Positions 26,801-35,893 of a DNA stretch of 64,000 nucleotides are shown in pieces. The position numbers and the translations under genes were made by a program. The stretch spans positions 5,022,001 to 5,086,000 of the forward strand of contig OY781463.1 of NCBI GenBank assembly GCA_963676725.1, read 5' to 3'. The notes below the pieces were generated by a model. That model saw nothing but the letters and a program-made list of their open reading frames with translations, did no database searches and had not been told where the DNA came from. The stretch's first letter is position 1. Every line of letters begins with the position of its first letter. The DNA is from G963662905 sp963676725. GTDB lineage: Bacteria > Bacteroidota > Bacteroidia > Bacteroidales > WRLA01.

Positions 26801-28255
26801 TGTTCCACCATCCATATCCAGTGCGCCGTTAACAGTAAGGTCAGTTCCATCGCCATCGGCAATGGTTAATGTACATCCTGAGTTGATAACAAGAGAAGCA
26901 CCGGATGCAACAATTGTCTGGTCGATTTCCACATTTGAAGCAACTGTTACCGTTGCTCCGTCAACAATTGTCACTAAGGCTGAATTTTCCACAGTAGGTG
27001 CAATGTAAGTATTCTCATAAGATCCATCAATGGTTAGGGACCTTGTCCATGTATATTCAGCAAAATCCACCTCCCATTCGCCGCCATCAGCAGTTGTGCG
27101 GTAATAGTACTCGGTAACAGGAGGAGAATCTGGTTGTAAAGTCGGATATCCATCATTAACACCGGAACTAATTTGCCAGACAGTATTGAAATTCCAATTG
27201 GTAAAGGTGCTTTGGGTTGTCATTTGAGTGGTGTTTTTTGCGGTGGCGCCGGTTGCTGTTGTTTGATTGGAGGCTTGTGAATCAAAAAAGTTGTCTGTAA
27301 AATCTCCGGTTGTGGTTCCACAAAAGCCCTTATCTGTTGGATTACTTGCGCCTGTGTAAGTTACATCTCCAATACTGTAACAATATTCTATCGTTGCCGA
27401 CGTTATAGATCCCCAGTTCTCCTCTTCTTCAGCTTCTCCACAAAAACCGCCAAAACTTGTCGCTGTTGCACCACTTGCTCTGTTTACATTTCCTAAACTG
27501 TAACAATTAGTTATAGTATTATCTGTATCTAAACTACCAACAAATCCACCGGTTCTTGATTTACCCGTCACATCACCAGTGCTAAAACAATTTGAAATAT
27601 CAGCATTAGCAACACCAACTAAACCACCAATGTCAGAACCGTTAGATGAAGATGAAACTGTAACAGTGGCCGTGCTATAACAATTTGATAGTGTATTCAC
27701 ACCTTGGATTAAACCGCAGAGGCCGCCTACTTGCCTATCACCTGTTACACTGCCTGTTGTATAACAATTTCCTACTGTATTATAACAATGACCAACAAGT
27801 CCTCCAGTAAGCGTACCTGTTACATCTACATTTGTTAAACCAAGATTCGTAATACTTCCAGCGCTTGTTCTACCAAAAAAACCCACTCTTAATTGATTGG
27901 TGCAATTGATATATAATTCATTAATGGTGTGATTATTGCCATCGTAATGCCCAGAAAAAACACCGCTTATATTTCCAATTGGTGTTAAACCTTCCTGATC
28001 TCCCGTATCCCAATTGGCAGAACCATCATTATCCCAGTCCACAGCTTGTTCGTTTGCGCCAAAATCAATATCGGCAGTTTGCAAAAAATATTTTCCCCAA
28101 TCATCAGGAGTTTGTGATAAATAGATTATATCATTTACTGTGCTTATTTCAATAGGATCACCTGATGTTCCGGCACTCGTATTATCAACATAGCCGGTTA
28201 CTTGTGCTGAAATTGAACTTGTTGCTAATATTAGAAATATTAATAGATTTTTCAT
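23870..28255 (-). CDS. GLUG/beta-helix surface protein with T9SS tail
   Basis: 1461 aa. Signal peptide (MKNLLIFLILATSSISAQ), then a GLUG cassette to about residue 380 (GGLVGH, GGLCGL, GGFVGS, GGFCGE alternating with NCYSTA/CFSTG). Residues about 380-1040 are Gly/Thr/Ser-rich beta strands with ‘DLTVNGALDMDGGTLTVSSG’-type turns typical of a long beta-helix. Residues about 1060-1390 form the conserved block (WNLLGNPYPSPIDWAQLDD, YVPAMQGFWIKPASSG), almost identical to the protein at 32050. The T9SS tail ends TKKIIIE. Located 74 bp after the small gene 28329 and downstream of the regulator at 28817, which I infer controls it. Confidence 0.88.
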   Translation of the reverse strand: MKNLLIFLILATSSISAQVTGYVDNTSAGTSGDPIEISTVNDIIYLSQTPDDWGKYFLQTADIDFGANEQAVDWDNDGSANWDTGDQEGLTPIGNISGVFSGHYDGNNHTINELYINCTNQLRVGFFGRTSAGSITNLGLTNVDVTGTLTGGLVGHCYNTVGNCYTTGSVTGDRQVGGLCGLIQGVNTLSNCYSTATVTVSSSSNGSDIGGLVGVANADISNCFSTGDVTGKSRTGGFVGSLDTDNTITNCYSLGNVNRASGATATSFGGFCGEAEEEENWGSITSATIEYCYSIGDVTYTGASNPTDKGFCGTTTGDFTDNFFDSQASNQTTATGATAKNTTQMTTQSTFTNWNFNTVWQISSGVNDGYPTLQPDSPPVTEYYYRTTADGGEWEVDFAEYTWTRSLTIDGSYENTYIAPTVENSALVTIVDGATVTVASNVEIDQTIVASGASLVINSGCTLTIADGDGTDLTVNGALDMDGGTLTVSSGATLSYGSSSSLIYSDVSSSQTTTTHELPASGCVNVQILNEQGLTLGASTTISGDLYLDWACTFAIGANNFTAEGNTDINGGLTLSTGTYAANGAFDATGGSVIFIGAAALELGGTVSGLGTFTCGTGTTEYKGTADQSVYGSTYHTLAFSGSATKTATDAVIANSLTTSNENFNLILKGDGTTISNAVNFQNTGTLTLGDATSDEFSFEGGISIAETGPSAVSLQGTLQTSNAKAEGDIVLRRTTITGDATINSFSNKIDIYDNLLINDGITLTATGGSLDPQNWIYFHGTINSANSGSGNLILNPSFAAKIGENVGSTTPLGTMTVTAGYVEYTSPDITVENLTINGGGYLGGAAPNGNLNIENVSIASGGIMDGTSGSFNVSGNWTNNGNYNNNDGTVLFDGAGTSTISGSTGFYNFTCTTAGKSLKFDSDEGKNQTISNNFIITGTSGNPVVISATTVGNAASINVTNANVSYADVTDSQNSGNTIYATNSTDNGNNTGWFFGDEGEYIWAGRTSTDWNTATNWAHNEVPDELTDNVLIPDEDNDPIISPAVGATCNNLTVNAGAVLTVNPEGSLITNGTITNNGTVNIERSITDDKWHLIASPVSNATAAMFEGNYLQYYDEGWQDITNLTTTLTPAQGYSFWSVAETTSTTFTFTGTPNTGDQSHAITGSTWNLLGNPYPSPIDWAQLDDTYGAVYYWDPVGQNNKSWNNGEGAGVQYVPAMQGFWIKPASSGTFSLSNAKRTHSGSSNYYKNKTTLPYSIELQVDAQNNYYDQLFIVLDENTSEDFDFQYDAWKLFTTSDQVPQLYSFTGTKRLSIDRRPQCDQIPLGFYCGESGQFSIKANEMTDISKLILEDTKLNIFHDLTQGAYTFEWSLTDDETRFKLHLNTSAVEEINGNAVQAYVAGGNIIIQSEQQPQRVILSDITGRTLGVWDNTENIPAPSSTGVYLVTVETDHNRITKKIIIE

Positions 28256-28328
28256 AAGTCAAATTTTTTTTTTTAACTTTCGATATTGGTTGTGTTAAAA
28301 TGCTGTTTGATGTTTGAGGCCAATCAGT

Positions 28329-28556
28329 TTATTTCCCCATCTTTTTTCTGTACTCCCACACCTTCTTTCCGCCATATGCTGCTCCCAGCGCCATCAATAT
28401 GCCAATGCCACCGGCAATGGGCGCACCACCACCAACGGGGCTGTTGCCGGATCCGGCCTGCGTGGGGTTAACATCGTCATTTGGATGTGGCGGGTCTTGT
28501 GCGTTTGCACCAAAAAACATGATAGCGATTGCGAGGGTTGCGATAATTTTTTTCAT
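28329..28556 (-). CDS. Small secreted Gly/Pro-rich protein, PID-CTERM-like
   Basis: 75 aa. Signal peptide MKKIIATLAIAIMFFGANAQ, linker DPPHPNDDVNPTQAGSGN, then SPVGGGAPIAGGI, hydrophobic helix GILMALGAAYG and basic end GKKVWEYRKKMGK. The most divergent of the five paralogues, yet with the same three-part plan. It has its own promoter/operator element (28606-28672) and sits between the regulator gene 28817 and the surface protein gene 23870. Function unknown. Confidence 0.85.
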   Translation of the reverse strand: MKKIIATLAIAIMFFGANAQDPPHPNDDVNPTQAGSGNSPVGGGAPIAGGIGILMALGAAYGGKKVWEYRKKMGK

Positions 28557-28605
28557 AAGTTTTGCTTTTTTTAAAGGTTATCAATAATTGCTTTTTTGCG
28601 ATAAC

Positions 28606-28672
28606 CAAATATACAAAATGCAGATGCGAATACTGTCTGGATTTTGGACAAAAAACTGCACAAAGACTGCAC
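28606..28672 (-). promoter_or_regulatory. Promoter/operator element, copy 2
   Basis: On the minus strand: GTGCAGT direct repeats 11 bp apart, the imperfect palindrome TGTCCAAAATCCAGACA, 20 bp, then −7 box TATATTTG, 50 bp before the start at 28556. Every internal spacing equals that of 23653-23722, while the sequence between −7 and the palindrome has diverged. Confidence 0.72.
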
Positions 28673-28816
28673 AAAAGGGCTCAAATGGCAGTTTTTTTTG
28701 CGTTTTGGGATGTTTTGAATGGGAAATTACTCATCTGATGACTTAAGTTCATCGAATGCGTGGGTCAATGAACCATAGTGTAAACAGCTGTCATCAGAAA
28801 AGGGAAGCAGGGGCTC

Positions 28817-30400
28817 CTATAAATTTTTACTGAAATCAAGCAGAAAAGTATGCAGCTTATCACTGCGTTTCAGGCTGAGCTTGTTCCTTAACCTATGCCG
28901 CGCCACTTCAACCGATCGACTTGTTTTGGATAAAACACCTGAAATTTCCTTGGTGCTGAGATTCATCAAAATAAGGTAGCACAAGCGTTTGTCGTTGGTC
29001 GTTAAGTCCGGGTATTGCTCGCTGAGGTTTTTGATAAATGAGCTGTTGCCCGATGAATACAGCAGTTCAAATTCTTCCCATATATTGCCGTTGAGCTGTT
29101 GGGCGATTTTTTCTTCGATTTGTGTAAGTTTGACCAAAGCACTTTCTGTATCCTTGCTTTTGCTCAATGAAACCAATTCCTTGCGAATGCTCAGTAAAAA
29201 TTCATTCGATTGGGACAGTGCTGTGAGTTTAGCAGCGAGATTGGCTTCTTTTTTCTCCAGATCCGATTTTAGTAGCTGGCTTTCTGCTTCTTTTGCTTTG
29301 AGCTCGAGCTCTGTATTTTGAAGTATTAACTGGTTTGATTCAATATGGCTTTGCTGAAGTTCTTTTTCTGATTGCCGCAGCTTTTGGCTTTGGCGGAAAA
29401 AATATAAAATCAGAATAAGACCAATGATCAGGAGCAGAGCCGTAATTGCCAATAAACGAGAGATACCAATTAAAAAATAGTGATCTTCATTAAGGTCTGA
29501 GATTATTTCCGAATCTTTGTTATGGTGGTAATTTAAAATGAGTTCTTTTGCAATCAGGGTTTTTAAAATGGAGTTTTTGCTTGACTTAAGCGTTGTTACT
29601 TCTTTTTTTATTTCTACAGCCATCAGGCTATCGCCTTTTGCCAGATAAATATCTGCCATTGTTTGAAGTGCAATTGAAGCAAAGACTTCATCTCCGGATT
29701 TAAGGGCAAATTGGTGGCATTGCTGCGCATATTTCAGTGCCAATTTGTGATTTCCGGACAAATTATATGCAAAAGCCAGATTATTGAGTAATGCCGGATC
29801 AGCATCTAAACGCCTTTCTGTTCTGATTTTTAAAGAACTATCAAGGTAAATTATCGCTTCTGTACTTTTATTGTGCTGCAAATAAATACCCCCAATAATG
29901 TTTAATAGATTGGAAGTCAGAGCGTAGTCTTCATTTTTGTTAATATCTATTGCTTTTAAAGCATAATATCTAGCGGAATCAAGATATTGAGTATCCTTGT
30001 TTCTATGAAAAGAGAGTTCGTAATAAATTGCTGATAAACCATAAAAAGTATTGGCTTTAATGCCTTTATCTAGGGAAAGATTCTGCCGTAAAACAGACTG
30101 AAGAAATTGAATACCATCCTCATAATTTCCTGTAGAGCGCAAATAGTCAGCAATTTTGATTCTTGTTAATGCAGTAGCGTTCGGTTGATTGTGTTTGGAA
30201 TAATATTCAAAAGAATCTAAAAGGGTGTGTATGTACTTATGTTCTTTTAGGAATTCCCGATATTCGGGTTTAATTAGGTGTAACTGGCTTACTGATTCCA
30301 ATTGTTCATTCTTGGAGTCTTCACGAATATCGTGTTCAGTACAGGATATTATGCTGAATAACAATAGTATATAAATAGGTGCAAGCTTTAGCCGAATCAT
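28817..30400 (-). CDS. Membrane TPR regulator with LuxR-like HTH
   Basis: 527 aa. Lipoprotein-type signal with Cys20 (LLLFSIISC), TPR-like helical repeats about 50-290, one transmembrane helix (308-335, ISRLLAITALLLIIGLILIL), a coiled coil rich in Glu/Lys (340-400) and a C-terminal LuxR-like HTH (463-520; TTNDKRLCYLILMNLSTKEI, SRSVEVARHRLRNKL). No histidine-kinase domain. It should sense something outside the cytoplasmic membrane with its TPR half and bind DNA with the HTH. It lies 260 bp upstream of the small gene 28329 on the same strand, with the conserved operator between. A near-identical, truncated copy is at 36490-37302. Confidence 0.88.
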   Translation of the reverse strand: MIRLKLAPIYILLLFSIISCTEHDIREDSKNEQLESVSQLHLIKPEYREFLKEHKYIHTLLDSFEYYSKHNQPNATALTRIKIADYLRSTGNYEDGIQFLQSVLRQNLSLDKGIKANTFYGLSAIYYELSFHRNKDTQYLDSARYYALKAIDINKNEDYALTSNLLNIIGGIYLQHNKSTEAIIYLDSSLKIRTERRLDADPALLNNLAFAYNLSGNHKLALKYAQQCHQFALKSGDEVFASIALQTMADIYLAKGDSLMAVEIKKEVTTLKSSKNSILKTLIAKELILNYHHNKDSEIISDLNEDHYFLIGISRLLAITALLLIIGLILILYFFRQSQKLRQSEKELQQSHIESNQLILQNTELELKAKEAESQLLKSDLEKKEANLAAKLTALSQSNEFLLSIRKELVSLSKSKDTESALVKLTQIEEKIAQQLNGNIWEEFELLYSSGNSSFIKNLSEQYPDLTTNDKRLCYLILMNLSTKEISGVLSKTSRSVEVARHRLRNKLSLKRSDKLHTFLLDFSKNL

Positions 30401-30579
30401 TCAATATTTGTTTTGATCATAACAAAAATCATTTTCCTTGCTGATTTACAAATATAGAAAAAATGAGGCATATATTTATCCTTCATCATAAACTACTTAA
30501 ATCATCGGGCATAGGAATCTGTGGCAAAGAATTGCGTGAAAGTCAAAATCAATCCAGCTGGGATGATGGTCTAAATGTA

Positions 30580-31945
30580 CGATATGGCGAATCCTGAAAG
30601 GATGACATTATTATAGAAATTAGGTTTTACATCACATACCTAAACCCAGAATGGGTGGCATTATTATAGAAAACAGAAGAGAAACGCACAATCAAACCCA
30701 GAATGGGTGACATTATGGTTTGAAGATCCGTGCCAATTAAAAGATGAGCCCCCAAACCTAATAAAGAAAATGGATATAGCCTTAAAAATCAAATAAGTAC
30801 ATTTATTCGACCCCATCCGGGGTCGTAGGTTGTACGATGGCAATTGTTCTATAAACATTCAATCCCTCCGGGATTGGCAAGAAATTATTTTCAAGGCTTC
30901 TATCCGGAAAATGTGATATAATAATTTGATAATCATTGCTTTTGCGTGCTTGGAATACCAACATATACTAAATCCTGAAAGGATGACATTATTATAGAAA
31001 TTGTGTTTGCAACGCACATACCAACCCAGAATGGGTGACATTATGGTTTGAAGATCCGTGCCAATAAAAGATGAGCGCCCAAACCAAATAAAGAAAATGT
31101 ATATAGTCTTAAAAATCAAATAAATACATTTATTCGACCCCATCCGGGGTCGTAGGTTGTGCGATGGCAATTGTTCTATAAACATTCAATCCCTCTGGGA
31201 TTGGCAAGAAATTATTTTCAAGGCTTCTATCCGGAAAATGTGATATAATAATTTGATAATCATTGCTTTTGCGTGCTTGGAATACCAACATATACTAAAT
31301 CCTGAAAGGATGACATTATTATAGAAATTGTGTTTGCAACGCACATACCAACCCAGAATGGGTGACATTATGGTTTGAAGATCCGTGCCAATAAAAGATG
31401 AGCGCCCAAACCAAATAAAGAAAATGTATATAGTCTTAAAAATCAAATAAATACATTTATTCGACCCCATCCGGGGTCGTAGGTTGTGCGATGGCAATTG
31501 TTCTATAAACATTCAATCCCTCCGGGATTGGCCCGAACCAAATAAAAACATCGGTTTAACACAGAATAAATAAGGTTGGGCAAACTTAGGTTAGCAATCT
31601 TTTTCGCACCCGTTGGCGCGGATTTGCAATCCGTGCCTTTATAAATATCCTAAAAGCCAAAAACATATAAATCAATTAATTAGCCACATTCGACTCCATC
31701 CGGGGTCGTAGGTTGTACGATATCCATTGTTCTATAAACATTCAATCCCTCCGGGATTGGCAAGAAATTATTTTCAAGCTTCTATCCGGAAAATGTGATA
31801 TAATAATTTGATAATCATTGCTTTTGCGTGCTTGGAATACCAACATATACCAAATCCTGAAAGGATGACATTATTATAGAAAACAGAAGAGAAACGCGCA
31901 ATCAAACCCAGAATGGGTGGCATTATGATTTGACGATCAAATTCT
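30580..31945. repeat. Palindrome repeat island 2
   Basis: Head-to-tail compound units with palindromes B (here ATCCT-GAA-AGGAT), A, C and D in constant order, separated by conserved spacers. The block 30859-31185 is followed by an almost exact copy at 31186-31512 (period 327 bp). Open frames of about 108 codons in both copies are repeat artefacts. The remaining 31946-32006 and 30401-30579 show no gene. Confidence 0.88.
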
Positions 31946-32006
31946 GCTGCATAATTACAGATTCGCGCTGGACTTTCAGCCCTTGAATTAGACTTTTTTT
32001 TAAAAA

Positions 32007-32043
32007 AAACTCATCCGATGAAACGAAATCATCGGATGAGTTT
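32007..32043 (-). terminator. Rho-independent terminator of the 32050 gene
   Basis: AAACTCATCCGATGA pairs with TCATCGGATGAGTTT around a 7-nt loop, 7 bp past the stop codon on the minus strand and followed by a T-tract (plus-strand A-run 32002-32009). Confidence 0.85.
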
Positions 32044-32049
32044 ATAATT

Positions 32050-35000
32050 TTATTCAACAATTAATTTTTCTGTAATTCTTTGTCCATCAGATTCTATGCT
32101 GACTAAATATACCCCCGCAGTTTTGGGGGCGGGAATGCTTTCTGCGCTTTCCCAAATACCCAAAGTGCGGCCAGTAATATCGGTGAGGATGATGCGCTGG
32201 GCTGTGGTTTGGCTTTTGATAATGATGTTGCCAGCTGCCACATAAACCTGCATTTCAGGAAGGCTGATGTTTTCAACCGCAGTGGTGTTGCAATGCAGTT
32301 TAAAACGTGTTTCATCGTCGGTTAAGCTCCAGTCGAAGATGTAAGCTCCTTTCGTGAGGTCGTGGAAGATATTGAGTTTGGTATCTTCGAGGATCAACTT
32401 GCTGATATCGGTCATTTCATTGGCTTTGATGCTAAACTGCCCGCTTTCGCCGCAATAAAATCCGAGCGGGATCTGATCGCATTGTGGCCTGCGGTCAATC
32501 GACAGCCTTTTTGTTCCTGTGAAGGAATACAGTTGTGGCACCTGATCGGAAGTGGTGAATAGTTTCCAGGCATCGTATTGGAAATCAAAATCTTCACTGG
32601 TATTTTCATCGAGAACGATAAAGAGCTGGTCGTAATAGTTATTTTGTGCATCTACCTGTAGTTCAATGGAGTAGGGGAGTGTTGTTTTGTTTTTATAGTA
32701 GTTGGAGCTTCCGCTGTGTGTGCGCTTGGCATTGCTGAGGCTGAATGTTCCGCTGCTTGCGGGTTTTATCCAGAAGCCTTGCATGGCAGGCACATATTGC
32801 ACACCGGCTCCTTCGCCATTGTTCCAGCTTTTGTTATTCTGCCCCACCGGATCCCAATAGTAAACGGCTCCGTAGGTGTCGTCTAACTGCGCCCAGTCGA
32901 TGGGCGAGGGGTATGGGTTTCCGAGCAGGTTCCAAGTGCTTCCTGTTATGGCATGGCTTTGATCGCCTGTATTGGGAGTGCCGGTAAAGGTGAAGGTAGT
33001 GCTGGTGGTTTCGGCCACGCTCCAGAAGGAATAGCCTTGTGCGGGCGTGAGCGTTGTAGTAAGGTTGGTAATGTCCTGCCAGCCTTCATCGTAATACTGC
33101 AGGTAATTTCCTTCGAACATAGCCGCCGTGGCATTGCTGACAGGTGATGCAATCAGGTGCCATTTGTCATCAATGATGCTGCGTTCTATATTAACGGTAC
33201 CGTTGTTGGTGATGGTGCCATTGGTAATGAGCGATCCGCCGGGATTGATGGTGAGGGTAGCGCCGTTTTCAACCGTTAGGTCGTTGCACGATGCGGCAAT
33301 GCCTGTGGTTATCTCCGGGTTATTAGAGGCATCATTGGGGATGCTTACATTATTTGATGAAGTTGGAACTAAACTTGTGCTCCAGTTATTAGCTGTATTC
33401 CATGCGCTACTTTCCGAGCCATCCCACATGATTTGGGTGATATCTTTATATTCATAAGCTCCTATGGTTGGCGGATTCAGCCTGCTAGCACCCCTTTGGT
33501 CTTGCGGTTCAGAGGCATCATAAAGACCTGCTCCTATAGCAAAACTGAGTGAGGAAATTTCTAAAGTTTTGGTGCCGTTGACTGTATTGTTATCGGCAAG
33601 AGTTGAGGAGAGATTCAAAGTACCACCAACTGCATTCCCACCTTTGGTCCAGCTGGAAAAGGAGCCAGACGTAGCATATTTAGTATTATATAAGATTGAA
33701 TTTGCGTTGTCAAATCCTCCTGACGTTGTAGCAACATTTGAATATTTAACAATGTTATACCCATTGTCGGTTAAACTACCAGTTGAACTTTCATAGTCGT
33801 TTGTGCTATTTTCGGCTATTATCGTATTGCTAATTGTTAGGTTCCCACCTGATCCATTATAAACACCTGTATTATTACCTGCAATTGTGCTATTAGTTAT
33901 AGTGACATTACAACCATCCATAAATATAGCGCCACCATTATAAGGATTCGCTTGACTGTTATTTGCTATTGTTGAATTATTTATGGTCACAGTTGCATTG
34001 CCATCAACATGTATTCCACCTCCTCCTCCAGAAAAAGATCCATTACTCGTATTATTATGTATGGTGCTGTTTTCTATAACTAAGGAGCCGCCATATTTAA
34101 AAATACCGCCACCTGTTTGACCTGTATAATTGTTACTAATCTCTACATTTATAATCTTAAGTTCACCTGATGATTGACAATGGATGCCGCCTCCTGCTCC
34201 ATTTTGGTTATACCCATTTTTTATAGTTAAATTTTTAATTGTAATGGAACCGCTGCTTAAAAGAAAAACCCTGTCAATAGCTGACCCAGAAGGTGCATGA
34301 GCCTGTATAATTGTAGCTTCGGCACCCTGTCCTTGTATTATTAAATCTTTTCCTCCATTACTCAGACCATACTCAGTAAACGTTTCTGCAGATATATTAA
34401 TGATATCGCCAGAGCTTGCGGCAGAAATGGCCGCAGCTATAGTTGAATAATCTCCGCCACTGAGAGCCACATCAATTTGATCACGAAAATTAACAGCTAA
34501 ATCACTTTTAGTAGAATTATTAACTGCTGAGGCATTGCCATTATTAAAAGCAGTATTGTCAAATGCAATTCCCAGATCAGAAATATCGTTGGCATTGTTG
34601 CTGCTTGTGGCCGTACCGCTAAGCGCAGCACTTAGTTCTGTATTACTTACTTTTGTAATCACCATCGATAATCCTGATGGAATATTTGAAGCAGAATACT
34701 TAGTGGCAGCAAAGACTCCGATATCTCCTGTAAAATAGTCGCCATCGGGTAGGTTATAAGTAATCGTTAGCGTGTTTTCTATGGTTCCATCATTGGCTTC
34801 TGATTCCTGAAAGGTTTCCGGACTATAAGAAAGGTTTGGTGCCGCTTCAAAGACGCTCGGAGCAGGATTTGATCCAATCCAACCAGTCCAACCACTGGAA
34901 GGAGGGGTGTTTCCTGGGTTATCTGTATAGTAGTATTTACCCCAATACATACGCCCTATCTCCCAATGCCCATTATATCTCAAATAATACTCTCCACATA

Positions 35001-35157
35001 TATATTGGGGTTTCCCATAATAGGTGCCACTTTCAACATAGGTACCATTGACCTCGTCTGATCCTGCACCGGTCACGATATAGTCGGTTGCCATGAGATA
35101 GGAGCTGGCCATTATTGCTAAAAAGAGCAGGCTTAATTTTAGGTAGAAATTTTTCAT
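32050..35157 (-). CDS. Right-handed beta-helix surface protein with T9SS tail
   Basis: 1035 aa. Signal peptide (…LLFLAIMASSYLMA). Residues about 25-100 form a Tyr/Trp/Gly-rich domain (YYGKPQYICGEYYLRYNGHW). Residues about 240-560 are a parallel beta-helix of Pmp/pectate-lyase-like turns (GGGIHCQSSG, ISNNYTGQTGGGIFKYGG, IENSTIHNNTS, ending QRGASRLNPPTIGAYEY). From about 640 comes the conserved block, virtually identical to that of the 23870 protein. The T9SS tail (…RITEKLIVE) is instead closest to that of the 38854 protein. It follows the small gene at 35179 by 22 bp. An IS1595 element has removed the module's upstream region, so its expression may be altered. Confidence 0.88.
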   Translation of the reverse strand: MKNFYLKLSLLFLAIMASSYLMATDYIVTGAGSDEVNGTYVESGTYYGKPQYICGEYYLRYNGHWEIGRMYWGKYYYTDNPGNTPPSSGWTGWIGSNPAPSVFEAAPNLSYSPETFQESEANDGTIENTLTITYNLPDGDYFTGDIGVFAATKYSASNIPSGLSMVITKVSNTELSAALSGTATSSNNANDISDLGIAFDNTAFNNGNASAVNNSTKSDLAVNFRDQIDVALSGGDYSTIAAAISAASSGDIINISAETFTEYGLSNGGKDLIIQGQGAEATIIQAHAPSGSAIDRVFLLSSGSITIKNLTIKNGYNQNGAGGGIHCQSSGELKIINVEISNNYTGQTGGGIFKYGGSLVIENSTIHNNTSNGSFSGGGGGIHVDGNATVTINNSTIANNSQANPYNGGAIFMDGCNVTITNSTIAGNNTGVYNGSGGNLTISNTIIAENSTNDYESSTGSLTDNGYNIVKYSNVATTSGGFDNANSILYNTKYATSGSFSSWTKGGNAVGGTLNLSSTLADNNTVNGTKTLEISSLSFAIGAGLYDASEPQDQRGASRLNPPTIGAYEYKDITQIMWDGSESSAWNTANNWSTSLVPTSSNNVSIPNDASNNPEITTGIAASCNDLTVENGATLTINPGGSLITNGTITNNGTVNIERSIIDDKWHLIASPVSNATAAMFEGNYLQYYDEGWQDITNLTTTLTPAQGYSFWSVAETTSTTFTFTGTPNTGDQSHAITGSTWNLLGNPYPSPIDWAQLDDTYGAVYYWDPVGQNNKSWNNGEGAGVQYVPAMQGFWIKPASSGTFSLSNAKRTHSGSSNYYKNKTTLPYSIELQVDAQNNYYDQLFIVLDENTSEDFDFQYDAWKLFTTSDQVPQLYSFTGTKRLSIDRRPQCDQIPLGFYCGESGQFSIKANEMTDISKLILEDTKLNIFHDLTKGAYIFDWSLTDDETRFKLHCNTTAVENISLPEMQVYVAAGNIIIKSQTTAQRIILTDITGRTLGIWESAESIPAPKTAGVYLVSIESDGQRITEKLIVE

Positions 35158-35178
35158 TTTCGATTTTTTAGGGGATTA

Positions 35179-35403
35179 TTAATCATTCAATTTCTTCAAT
35201 TTCACATCATAGACCCGCTTCAGGCCATATCCGGCCCCAAGAACGAGTAAAATGCCAATGCCACCACCAATTGCTGCGCCACCGCCAACAGGGGTATTCC
35301 CTGCATCCGGTGCTCCACCACCATCGTTAGGACTTGGAGGTACTTGTGCGTTCAGCGCGATGCTGATTAAAATGCCACTAAAGAGAATTGCTAATTTTTT
35401 CAT
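35179..35403 (-). CDS. Small secreted Gly/Pro-rich protein, PID-CTERM-like
   Basis: 74 aa. Signal peptide MKKLAILFSGILISIALNAQ, linker VPPSPNDGGGAPDAG, NTPVGGGAAIGGGI, hydrophobic helix GILLVLGAGYGL, basic tail KRVYDVKLKKLND. Nearly identical to the paralogue at 41446, and the 22-bp spacer to the following surface gene is also the same. Only 23 bp of its own upstream DNA is left before the IS1595 end at 35427, so the native promoter is gone. Confidence 0.86.
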   Translation of the reverse strand: MKKLAILFSGILISIALNAQVPPSPNDGGGAPDAGNTPVGGGAAIGGGIGILLVLGAGYGLKRVYDVKLKKLND

Positions 35404-35428
35404 GTTTTATAGGTTTTAAATATTATGG

Positions 35429-35893
35429 TTATGTTGTAGAATAAAGTGGAATATCTAATTCCAAGTATTTTTTCTCGACTGACCTAAAATCGCGTATAGC
35501 ATTCGTGTTTGACATTATTGCTTTAGTGAAGACTGACATTGGGTTTGACGACTTTTTTGTTTTTTCATGAAACACAAACCAATTTAGATATTGCTGCAGA
35601 TATTTAGTCGCTACACCATAAAAAGGCTTTAGCCATCTTTCAAATAAATTGTCAAGAGAGTTTACATGTTGTACATGATAACATTTATTTTTTACATGTC
35701 GTTTTGATGCAATGAATGTGTGGTGTTCTAGTTCTTTTTTACCCGCCCAAGATATTATTGATGGATGAGAATCAGAGCAAAGAACATTGCTGCAATCAAT
35801 GAAACTACCAATGGTTTTTTCAATACTCTCAACATCAATCCTCCCTACTTTTGCAATCCGCATAGTAGGGTTGTCTTTTCGATCCGTGGCCAC
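35429..35893 (-). CDS. IS1595-family transposase, C-terminal part
   Basis: 154 aa frame (ATDRKDNPTMRIAKVG, SDSHPSIISWAG, HVQHVNSLDNLFERWLKPFY, GVATKYLQQYLNWFVFH) matching the catalytic half of IS1595/ISXO2-like DDE transposases. It has no independent natural start: read upstream in frame it continues as RKKKRGVSNDKISIIVATDR across the A8 run, so it is the second half of the protein at 35893-36447. Its stop lies inside the terminal inverted repeat. Confidence 0.82.
   Translation of the reverse strand: MATDRKDNPTMRIAKVGRIDVESIEKTIGSFIDCSNVLCSDSHPSIISWAGKKELEHHTFIASKRHVKNKCYHVQHVNSLDNLFERWLKPFYGVATKYLQQYLNWFVFHEKTKKSSNPMSVFTKAIMSNTNAIRDFRSVEKKYLELDIPLYSTT

Noticed and set aside
30859..31512. 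Two paralogous 108-aa proteins
   Set aside because: The frames run through the palindromes and spacers of a duplicated repeat unit; the product is not protein-like and similar frames occur wherever the repeat does.
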